A stretch of 64,000 bases of DNA from Avena insularis. Taxonomy: Eukaryota; Streptophyta; Magnoliopsida; Poales; Poaceae. Position 1 is the first letter of the stretch; the number at the start of each line of letters is the position of its first letter. A model generated the notes under the pieces. That model did no database searches and was not told where the DNA came from. It was given only the letters and a program-made list of their open reading frames with translations. Where the stretch lies: contig CM042684.1 in the NCBI GenBank assembly GCA_023614405.1, positions 209,256,941 through 209,320,940 on the forward strand, in the 5' to 3' direction. Made by a program: the position numbers and the translations under genes. Of the stretch, positions 21,586 to 31,451 are shown one piece after another.

Positions 21586-22424
21586 CTACTGTAGTAAGAG
21601 AACGTTGGTTTGCTCCTCAAAGAAGTCGATGATCTCTTCTGCTGGGCGATCCACAGCCTGGTAGTGCGGCACCATATTTTAGGCAGAACCTGCTGGTGGC
21701 GTAGGCGGCCCAGCAACAATTGCCGCAACATCTACGTCAGGCCTATGCAGTCGCACTAGCGATAGAGCGGCCTTGGCACCAGCCACCAACTGTTGCCTCA
21801 CGCACTCGCGAACCGCGGACAGATCCTAAAACTTGGCAAGGAGGGCCAGCAAGCTCGACGGAGTAACATCCAGCGGAAACATCATCCGATAGATGTTCTT
21901 CAAGCATGACTGTGACTTCTTCAGGAAGTGCAGCACTCGCGAAGCACGATCCTGCAGGGTCACCAGCGCAATCGCACAATCATGATACACCCAGAAGTAT
22001 CCACTCTCTTGAAGTTGCTCCTGGGTGAGATCATGCATACGAATGGCAATTCTGTCCTTCTCATCCTGCGGATGACGTGCGCTGACAACTACACGGGCAA
22101 AGAACAAGAAAGATAAGTACAGCGCACCATCGCGAGTGACTACAAGGAAAAGATAAGAGCAAGCAAACTAACACTTGAATTGGTCGCCCACCTGCGTCAC
22201 CTCGCCAAGCAGATACTGCTCGCGGGCAGCGGCCTTCTCCGCCTTCGACTTCCATACATCCGCATTACCGTGGAGCATGGGCAACTCACGCTCCGGCTGC
22301 TTCACGTGGTAGTGCAGTCGCGAAAGTAGCAACAGCTCATCTACCCTTGAGCGCGGCGGTGCCAAAGTATCATCAAGAGGCGGCGAGTCCTGAGTTTCCC
22401 TCAAAGGATCACTCGATGTACCCT
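21586..22424 (-). pseudogene. second antisense gene segment (C-terminal, coiled-coil type), spliced and with stops (RLG-3)
   Basis: An exon begins after a TAG acceptor near 22424, contains SRVDELLLLSRLHYHVKQPE, and ends near 22173. A candidate GT-AG intron (22089-22172) joins it in matching phase to an exon starting at 22088 (HPQDEKDRIAIRMHDLTQEQ, then LQESGYFWVYHD). That frame runs to a TAG at 21586-21588 with two internal stops (near 21826 and 21680). The end (SAVRECVRQQLVAGAKAAL, then VDVAAIVAGPP) resembles the C-terminal part of grass putative gypsy-transposon proteins. It may be a second gene or the distal part of the first. Confidence 0.5.
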
Positions 22425-22607
22425 ACCACAAGCCAAGATAGAAACAATAAGACGACCAAATCAACACAAGGACAAAAGATTCAAGTGCATTCAAGACTGG
22501 ATACACTCGCCAGCAGGCATGTTCTTAACAAAGGACATAAACTAGTTAACTATTACAAAGCTACTACGGAGCGATTGGCTTATTCGACTTCGACGGCTTC
22601 GGGGGCT

Positions 22608-25381
22608 TCATTGAGTCCTGGCAGTGTCAGATGCCACTGACTTTCCGCCAGCCCCTGATGCCGCAGCCTTCTCCGCCTTCTTAACGCGCTGCAGCTCCTC
22701 AGAATACTTCGCGACCGTGTTTACCAGCTGCGGCCCATATTTACCACAGGCAGTCGCGAAAGGAGCAAAGACTACCTTCTGGCTGTCCGCGCTAACAGGA
22801 CACAGTGGAAGGATCAATCGCAACTCCGTGGGCCTGCACCATGGCAAGTGACATGGACGCGCCAGCCGCGCGGAGTGAGTTCTTGAAGCTGGAAGGAACA
22901 CCCCTGGTGAAATACTCCACCAGCTCGCCCATGTTCTCGATTAGCTCAGCCTTGGGCATCAGCTCCTCCTGGAGGCGACTAAGGATGCCCTTGGCCTTGG
23001 AGAGCGTATCTTGAGCGGCGATGCTGCGGTCCTCGACTGCCAAAAGCGCGCCAGCCAAAGCGTCATCGCGGCGGAGGGCCTGAGGATCGAAGCTCAAACC
23101 GCTATCATCTGCACACAAACCAACACATGAATATCAAACATCAATGCCAACGGCAAAATAACAAACAGAGAACAACAAGGATATCCAAACAAGGTACCTT
23201 TGAGGGCCTTGGCAATCGAGAAAAGCTGCTCTTCGAACAACATCTCCCTGGAAACAATGGAAGCACGAAGATCCTCTTCGCGCCTTTGCGCCTGGTCACC
23301 CACGGTGATTGCCTCATCGCGACCCTTCACAACCGCGGCAAGAGTTTTCTCCATGGTGGCAGCGTTGCGTAGGAGAGCATTATGTTCAGCTACACAAGCA
23401 AAAAAGGTTTGACTATCAGTCGACTATATCAAAGGAGAAGAAGAATAAGCGCAGGACACTCACTCTCGACCACGCGATGACGCGTCTCCAGCATTGCATG
23501 CTGGCGGCCCATCGCGAGCACCTGCTCCGCCAGGTGCGCGGCCTCCTTCATAAGGAGCTATCGCATAACAAAGGATCAGCAGAAGTCATCGACTGTAACA
23601 TCAAAAATAAGAAAAGGCCTACACTTACGTGATCCTCCAAAGACTCCGAAGTCGTTTGGTGCACAGTCATCCGGGCAACCATTCGATGCTCCCCTGCATG
23701 AGGAGAACTGGAAGAGTTGTGCCCGGAGTGGGCCGCCAATGGAGGGGAAGGAGCACGCTCGACCACTTTCTTGGCCCTCGAGGTCGCGACTCCTGATTCT
23801 TTCAAGAATTGGACGTCGCCAGAAGATGATGACGCCTCTTGGCTGCAAGACAAAATTCACATCAAGAAAAGGACAAACACAGAGACGAGCCAAACAAGGG
23901 CAAATTCAGGGAAGAGCAAAACAAATTAGAAAACTTACCAATCAAATTTGTCAAAGTCAAAAGTGGCCTCCTTCGACTCTAAAGAGGACTCCTTGGGCAA
24001 TCCCATCTTCTTGCGAGAGGATGGTGCCACGGTGCTCACAGGAATGTCAGGGATCAGCGACTCCGCACCTACTCCTGCACCTTCCGAAGCCGAAGGAGAC
24101 GACGCATCGGAATCCTCGCTGCGCAAACACTTGCGAGTATCCGGACTACCAGACTCAGGGGCTTCCTCCTCCACATCAGAAGGGACGGTCGACTCCGACT
24201 CGTCATCCTCCAAAGCTTCGCGAGGAATAATCCCCTCAGGAAGAGGGGGCATACAAGGCGACGCCTCCCAATCCTGCATACAGACAACAAAATTCAGCAA
24301 AAAGAAAGTAAACAGCAGAGAAGCAATCGACAAACTAAGCTACTACGTAGCACAACTATACCTCGGGAGGAGGATTGGCAGCATCAAACGGAGGAACAAC
24401 CGGCTCACTGGGGAGCACATCTTTGACATTGCACTTGGTGACCAGTCGAACCCTTTTGTCTACTTCACTCGCGGACATGCCATCGGCAGACACGCGAGTG
24501 GGGTCGTCAGCGCCAGTCCACTGAAACATGGGGTGGACTCTGGCCTGCAGAGGTTGGACGCGATGACGTAGCCACGTGCGAATGAGGGTGCAACCTCCCT
24601 CCTCTGTGCCGAGGCGACTCTCGAGGTCGCAGACACGCTCGTACAGCACGTCCGTCTCTGCGGATTCGCCAGGCATAACTACATTTTTCCAGGAGCGCGT
24701 CCTATTGCACGACGTCACGGGATCAAAGGGTGCGAGCCCGAAATGGTCGTCACCAACCTTCTCATCGCGGATGTAGAACCACTTGTCCCTCCACCCTTGG
24801 ACGGATGCTGTGAGTTTGATGTTGAAATAGGTGGAGGATGGGTCGACGTGAATCCCACAACCACCTACATCGTAGACCAAAGAGCCAGATGCAGATTGTC
24901 GCTTCAACTTGAAGAGGTGCTTGAAGAGGCCGAAGTGCGGCTCGATTCCGAGCCAGCACTCGCAGAGGGTAATGAAGCAAGAGATGTGGAGGATCGAGTT
25001 CGGGGTCAGCTGATGAAGCTGAAGCCCGTAGAAACAAAGGAGGCCCCTAAAAAAGGGGTGGAGGGGCAAGGAGAGACCGCGAATGATGGATGCCAAAAAC
25101 ATCACTCGAAAACCAGCGGGAGGAGAAGGAATTGCCTCACCGCCGGGGACGCGCGTGTTGGCGACTGCGTTGGACAGCACTCCGTCTTGATGAAGAAGAC
25201 GGAGATCCGATGACTTGATGATGGAGGGACGCCACGCGCCATTCGTAACGCGGGTGCCCGGGCCCTTCTTCTTCCCGCCGACGGTGGTGCTAGTGCCCAC
25301 AGCGGCAGAGCCGCCTTTCTTCTTCGCCGCAGCAGCGGTGGCCACAGAATCGGCCGCAGCACCTCCTTTCTTCTTCCCCAT
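22608..25381 (-). CDS. antisense spliced gene, Transposase_28-like (putative gypsy-type transposon protein), six exons or more (RLG-3)
   Basis: Start ATG at 25381 (MGKKKGGAAADSV). Proposed exons: 24362-25381, 23939-24273, 23629-23842, 23464-23557, 23198-23389 and 23108 down to about 22608. Every junction is GT-AG, and phases agree (0, 2, 0, 1, 1). Exon 1 holds the conserved domain (HPFFRGLLCFYGLQLHQLTP, then CFITLCECWLGIEPH, WRDKWFYIRDE). Exon 2 is acidic and Ser/Pro-rich (DDESESTVPSDVEEEAPESG). Exons 3-6 are charged and helical. A one-base frame change near 22800 disrupts the last exon before the TGA at 22608. The gene has no stops in exons 1-5, unlike pol. An antisense ORF at this position is known from Grande-type elements; its function is unknown. 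Confidence 0.7.
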
Positions 25382-25603
25382 GGCACGGCGGTGATGCGAC
25401 CGAAGGAAGTAGCTTGGAAACGAGAGGAGCTGGTCCAGCGTCAAGGACGAGACGAGCACAGAGAAAGCAGAGGAGTAGCGGCAATGGCAATGGAAGCAAA
25501 GGACGAATACGAGCAGATGAGAAATTACCGTCATAGCACCGCTACTTAACCCCTGGAAGATGCAATCCAACGGCTCAGAAAAACCCATTTGGACATGTGG
25601 CAA

Positions 25604-26711
25604 AAATCGTGTTGGACACGTCGAGGAGTGGAAGCGCGAACCGTCCCTCCGCTGCTCCCATTATGCGCGGAAATCGAGGAGCTGCAGTTAAAATAAAAAT
25701 TACGCACGCCCAGTCAAATCAAAGTCAGAAAGTGGGACCCACTTCTCGTCACGTCCCGTCAAACTCACTCACGCGGGCAACTGAGGTCATGAAATCGTTA
25801 GCACTGACGTCATCAAAGCTACGCAGCAGAAGACTTCGACTACTTTAGTCCTTTCTCGAGTCTTCGACTCCACCAAGCACTCGGGGGCTACTCCCATAGG
25901 GAGCGCTGGTCGCGCACCCTATGATTTTTCTTTCTTCTTATTTTTCAGGAACATGGATAATCAAAGCAAACCCAACCACTCGAAGCATGGCTTGATTATG
26001 GACTTGGGTTACTCCCATAGGGAGCACCGGAAACAAATTCGATTGAAACAAGCAAACAAAAGACGATAGCAGTCGCAAAATGATTCTTCAGTCCCTGCCT
26101 GAGTCTTCGACTCAACCAGGCACTCGGGGGCTACTCCCATAGGGAGCGCTGGTCACACACCCTATGACTATTTATACAAAAAACTGTGTGTTGATAACAT
26201 CCACACTCGAAACTCATGGCGACACCGCCTCATAATTTTTCCCTACAAAGATACTGCATCTCCTGGGTCACCCGAATAGTCTCCACGATGATAAAATTCG
26301 GATGCTGCGCTTACAGCGTGAAGGTAAGACCTAAATAAGACCTGGCAACGCATTAGTTGCGCACTACCAGAAATGTATCCGTACCTATAGGTACGATGAA
26401 CATGCCTTGACGGACGCGTCGAGTGCTCACACCCATATAACTGGAATCCGACCCATGTAAGACCTCCGTGGCTTGAGTCGAATTACACCAGCACTTTTCC
26501 GGATTCGAGTCCAGGGACTCGAGTCCGAGTAGATTGCGTTGTTTCACCCTAAGGTGGTTAACTGACACCGATACTTCGGTTAAATCAGGCACGCACATCA
26601 ACAATCCCTATGACACAAATAAAGCAGTCAAAATATACTCATTCATGCACTTGAAAGACTTCAAATAGTCCCCAGTCGAATCTGCGATTCCACTGGACAC
26701 TCGGGGGCTAC
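25604..26711 (+). other. 3' non-coding region of RLG-3 with about 121-bp repeats
   Basis: Three copies of a unit centred on CTCCCATAGGGAG (25891-25903, 26012-26024, 26134-26146) are spaced about 121 bp apart. Copies one and three are preceded by 'actcgggggctac', the same string as the polypurine tract at 26699-26711. The core is itself an inverted repeat. No coding frame of note. Confidence 0.7.
26699..26711 (+). promoter_or_regulatory. polypurine tract of RLG-3
   Basis: Sequence 'actcgggggctac' directly before the 3' LTR TG. It is not a pure purine run but is the form typical of Tat-lineage elements. Confidence 0.65.
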
Positions 26712-27200
26712 TGGCATGGGTATACCCTATAGGTACTCGAGCTTGGTATATATGGCCTAAATACGTAAAAGCCCACGGTGTCGCCAAGGCCCAACTGAAG
26801 GACTCGAGTAACCTACGGACTCTCGATTGCTTGAAGAACAAGAAGAAGCTAAAGATAGAAAGTTTGAAGGGGAAAACCCTAACTTGTAACCAACTCGACC
26901 TGTTACCCGAGACCTAACCTACCTATATAAAGGTTAGGAGGGGGCAGCGAGGAGGACACACGCAACCCTAGTTTCCACAACCCTCGCCAGATTGCATCTA
27001 CGCACCATTGTAATCTTTGATTCCTTCGATAATTCCACGAGCAGACAAGCAGGAGTAGGGACCCCTACGAGGCCTGAACCTGGGTAAATCTTTGAGTCCC
27101 CTGTGTGCTTGTTTGCTAGCCGATATATGTCTCTGGCACTCCCTCCTTATCCAAAAACCAAGTACATAACAATGGGCATTGATGAGTTAAACCCTCGTCA
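26712..27200 (+). repeat. 3' LTR of RLG-3 (489 bp)
   Basis: Begins TGGCATGGGTATACCC and ends CCCTCGTCA, followed by the target duplication acatg. About 26 substitutions and one indel separate it from the 5' LTR. Confidence 0.93.
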
Positions 27201-29386
27201 ACATGTGTCCAACCATATCCAGGAACCCGAGCAACATGATGTGATACAACTGCCACATTGAGTGTAGCACTAGTTTGAAATAGGTTGCATCGCCACACCC
27301 ACTTGGATATGTGTGTCCATGTGGACCATTGTGGTTTGAAAAATAACACATGCAATGTCACTCCAACATGTGTCCAACCATGTCCAGGAACCCCATGAAA
27401 TGTTGGGATACAACTGCCACATGCAGTGGAGTAGCAGTTTGAAAGATGCTGCATCACCACACCCACTTGGATGTGTGTGGCCATGTGGATCATTGTGGTT
27501 TGGAAAAGAACGCATGCAATGTCACTCCAACATGTGTCCAACCATGTCCAGGAACCCTAGCAACATGCTGCGATTCAACTACCACATACAGTGGAGCACC
27601 AGTTTGAAAGAGGTTGCGTCACCACACCCACTTGCATGTGTGTGTGTGGCCATGTGGATCATTGTGGTTTGGAAAACAACACATACAATGTCACTCCAAT
27701 ATGTGTCCAACCATGTCTAGGAACCCTAGCAACATGCTGGGATTCAACTGCCACGTGCAGTGGGGCACCATTTTGAAAGAGGTTGCATCGCCACACCCAC
27801 TTGGATGTGTATGGCCATGTGGACCATTGTGGTTTGGCAAAGAAAACATGCAATCTCACTCCAACATGTATCCAACCATGGCCAAGAACCATAGCAATAT
27901 GCTAGGATCCAACTGCCACATGTAGTGGAACACCAGTTTGAAAGATGCTGCATCACCACACCAACTTCGATATGTGTGGCCATGTGGATTATTGTGGTTT
28001 GGAAAATAACACATGCAATGTCACTCCAACATGTGTCCAACCATGTCCAGCAACCCTAGGAACATGCTGGGATACAACTGCCAAATGTAGTGGAGCACCA
28101 GTTTGAAAGATGTTGCATCACCACACCCACTTGGATGTGTGTGGCCATGTGGATCATTGTGGTTTGGAAAATAACACATACAATGTCACTCCAACATGTG
28201 TCCAACCATGTCTAGGAACCCCAGCAACATGCTGGGATACAACTGCCACATGCAATGGAGAACTAGTTTGAAAGATGTTGCATCACCACACCCACTTGGA
28301 TGTGTGTGGCCATGTGGACATTGTGGTTTGGAAAAGAACACATGCAATGTCACTCCAACATGTGTCCAACCAGGTCCAGCAACCCTAGCAACATGTTGTG
28401 ACTCAATTGCCACATAAAGTGGAGCACCAGTTTGAAAGATGTTGCATCACCACACCCACTTGGATGTGTGTGGCCATGTGGATCACTGTGGTTTGGCAAA
28501 CAACACATGCAATGTATATCCAAAATGTGTCCAACCATCTCCAGGAACCCTAGCAACATGTTGGGATTCAACTGCCACATGTAGTAGAGCACCAGTTTGA
28601 AATAGGTTGCATCACCACACCCACTTGGATGTGTATGGCCATGTGGACCATTTGCGTTTGGAAAAGAAAACATGCAGTCTCACTCCAACATGTATCCAAC
28701 CATGGCCAAAAACCATAACAACATGCTAGGATCCAACTGCCACATGCAGTGGAACACCAGTTTGAAAGATGTTGCATCACCACACCCACTTGGATGTGTG
28801 TGGTCGTGTGGATCATTGTGGTTTGCAAAATAACACATGCAATGTCACTCCAACATGTGTCAACCATCTCCAGGAACCCTAGCAACATGCTGGGATTTAA
28901 CTGCCACATGCAGTGGAGCACCAGTTTGAAAGAGGTTGAATCACCACACCCACTTGAATGTGTGTGGCCATGTCGATCATTGTGGTTTGGAAAAGAACAT
29001 ATGCAATGTCACTCCAACATGTGTCCAGCCATGTCCAGTAACACCAAGAACATGCTGGGATTCAACTGCCACATACAATGGAACACAACTTTGAAAAATG
29101 TTGCATCACCACAGCCACTAGGATGTGCTTGGACATGTGGATCATTGCGGTTTGGCAAAGAACACATGTAATGTCACTCCAACATGTGTCCAACCATGTC
29201 CAGGAACCCTAGCAACATGTTGGGATTCAACTCCCACATTCAATGGAGCACCAGTTTGAAAGAGGTTGCATCACCACAGCCACTTGGATGTATGTGGCCA
29301 TGTGGATCATCGTGTTTTGGCAAAGAACACAGGCAATGTCACTACAACATGTGTCCAACCAGGTCCAGGAACCCTAGCAACATGCT
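27201..29386 (+). repeat. 165-bp satellite, block 2 (about 13 monomers)
   Basis: Continues block 1 in the same phase and orientation after RLG-3. It carries marker variants: a GT-expanded monomer at about 27632, a 'gtggacattgtgg' deletion at about 28312, and a 'ccatggccaa(g/a)aaccata' variant at 27876 and 28701 (825 bp apart, five monomers). It ends with the target duplication atgct (29382-29386). Confidence 0.95.
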
Positions 29387-30226
29387 TCATGAGGATATAT
29401 ACAGGGATTATGATGATTCGGACTACCTGAACTAGATGGAAATATTGAGTCAAATCAATAATGACTATCAGGTGAATTCATTCCCAATTGAACCTGATGT
29501 TTTACTTAATGAGAACTTTATACTACCTAAGTCTATGCATCTTTGTATGATCAGGTTTATTGATAACACAAGCGTTGTGTGAGGAGGAGGAGAATTGTAG
29601 GAAGAAGGACAAGCGCTGATTTCCAATATCAACAAGTGCGCGAGGGAGGAGCGGGAGGCATGCGCACTAGGAGGCAATGAGGACATCACGTATGAGCAAG
29701 AGAGAGAGAGATGGCGCACCAAGAATTACATGTTTGAGGTGTTCCACGATGTTTGGACTGCGTGCCAATAAGGCCGAACCCATATATGGGTCGATATGTA
29801 TCAGTTTGAGTCGAACCAAGTCAGTTTGGGCCAAGTTATGACTGTTTTTAGGCCCGTTTAGAGGAGAGGATGCCCCAGCCCTCATATAAACCTCCGTAGC
29901 CGTCACAAGTTAGGGTTTAAACCACGTTAAAATATTTTGGAGTTGTTTCTTTCATAGAACCTCTGGAATTACCCTGTGTTCGAATCTACCAACTATAATT
30001 GAGTGTGATCTGTTGTTACATTGAGAATTAGTAGATTGCATACTACCGTTCGTGGTCACGGCTGCGTGTGCAAGAGTGTGGTGTTGTTAATATCCTAGAA
30101 GGTTCGGGAGGTGTTGCATTGGCATCAGGGATCGAGCGGGAGAGTTCATAGCTACAGGCTAGTTATCTATCATCCACCATCATCACCTCCATCCGCTTAC
30201 TGAGAAGATCGGGCCACCCCATATCA
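29387..30226 (+). repeat. 5' LTR of RLX-4 (840 bp)
   Basis: Starts TCATGAGGATATATAC, so the usual TG is TC here (the 3' LTR has TG), and ends CCCCATATCA. The part matching the C-terminal coding region of the ORF has acquired stops. It also has about 20 extra bases near 30056-30082 compared with the 3' LTR. Confidence 0.85.
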
Positions 30227-30229
30227 TCT

Positions 30230-30239
30230 TGGTATCAGA
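30230..30239 (+). promoter_or_regulatory. primer-binding site of RLX-4
   Basis: TGGTATCAGA, matching the 3' end of plant initiator tRNA-Met over ten bases, three bases after the LTR. Confidence 0.75.
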
Positions 30240-31451
30240 TTTCCAGTGTTGCCTCGGTAAGCATCCACAAATCCATCCATAGATTAGTTGTTTTTGTCCT
30301 ATACAGAAAAAGCCACACAAAAATATTAGGGTGCATAGTTCATTGCCATAGCCTAGATAACAATGTTCTTGAGTTATAGTTGCTGATCGTAATCCTTTTG
30401 TGTAGCCTTTCTTCTAAATCTGAGTCGTAGTGTTTTGTCAAGTTTTCGTCTATTTTTTATCCATTGTCGGAGTCCCTAGACTATTTCTAGACTGTTAGTC
30501 GTGTTCTTGAGTCTTAGATCTATTAGATCTGTTCTCTTTTAGTCTGAAGTTGTAGATCCGTTTAAAAGAAGGAGAAAAAAAGCAAACCGATTGGATCTGT
30601 AGCTGTACGTAAGCTTGCTTCATGTTGAAGTAAAGAAAAAAAAGTCAAAACCGATCTCTATCTAGCTGCTGTGAGTTGTACGTGAGAGAAAAAAATCGCC
30701 TGTCTCGCTTTAGCACAGACGAGTCTCATCCCTTGCGTGAGCTACCTCACGTAAAAAAAATTCGAAAAAAAGAAAATCAGCCCTCGCTGCACCACAGACC
30801 AGTCTGTGCTAGTACGAGAAAAACAAATTTCTGCCGCCATCCTGCCGCGGCAGGATTTTAGGCCGTTTTTCTGCCGTGGCAGAGACCAATTCTCAGGTCA
30901 ATTTTTTTTGTTTATTTTTTTGCTGAGTCCACATAGCGTACCTATCCTTGTGAGCCTTAGTAAGCCTTTCTTTGTGTCTAAAACTATCCTACGAGACTAG
31001 CGTGCTTAGTGCTCTGAGGGCTGCTCAGTTTAGCAATCTTGTGCCTGTTTCGTTGAGACATTGCTAGCGTCTCTCCTTGTGCATTGCAACACGAGCGTTC
31101 CTCCGACATACCTCACTTTATTGAGCTCATTTCCATAGTTGCAATTGCCCCATTTATCTCCACCGTGTGTGTTTCCGTGGGTCTTTGTCATATGATCATC
31201 ACTAGGACTTGTTTGCGGTGTAGTTAGGATACCATACCTACAGCTCCACCATAAATAACCTGTGTGTCCTGCGATCATTCTCTATACCTTTGGTATTCAC
31301 TTCATCACATTAGTGCATCAGTCCTTGATTTCGAATTGGTAAGCATCACTATTCACTTTGGAATGGTAAGATCTGCTTTCTTGTTAGTTTTTGAGTGAGT
31401 TGTGAGTGTGCCACCAAAAAAGTTTTGTGTTTTTGCACTAATGTACTAATC
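30240..31451 (+). other. leader of RLX-4 with a cluster of perfect inverted repeats
   Basis: About 1.2 kb before the ORF with no coding frame of its own. Three perfect inverted repeats lie close together: CGTGAG/CTCACG with loop CTAC (30736-30751), CACAGAC/GTCTGTG with a 2-base loop (30793-30808), and the 18-bp palindrome ATCCTGCCGCGGCAGGAT (30839-30856). This position is where retroelements keep dimerisation and packaging signals, so such a role is a reasonable inference. Confidence 0.55.

Larger units (their letters stand above)
14233..27200 (+). mobile_element. RLG-3: complete Tat/Grande-like Ty3/gypsy retrotransposon (12,968 bp) with antisense genes
   Basis: Both LTRs, primer-binding site, gag, pol, antisense spliced genes and a polypurine tract are present. 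Target duplication acatg flanks it on both sides (14228-14232 and 27201-27205), and the two satellite halves join smoothly when it is removed. The pol order is protease, reverse transcriptase, RNase H, second RNase H, integrase. Hand comparison of the LTRs gives about 26 substitutions in 488 bp (about 5%), mostly transitions. That would be roughly 2 million years at 1.3e-8 per site per year, a rate I am assuming. Pol is broken by stops and frameshifts. Confidence 0.92.

Noticed and set aside
22347..25213. Several plus-strand open frames overlapping the antisense gene of RLG-3 (for example 23948-24571 and 24743-25213)
   Set aside because: They mirror the minus-strand exons, cross its introns, and lack domain features. 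The minus strand has consistent splice sites.
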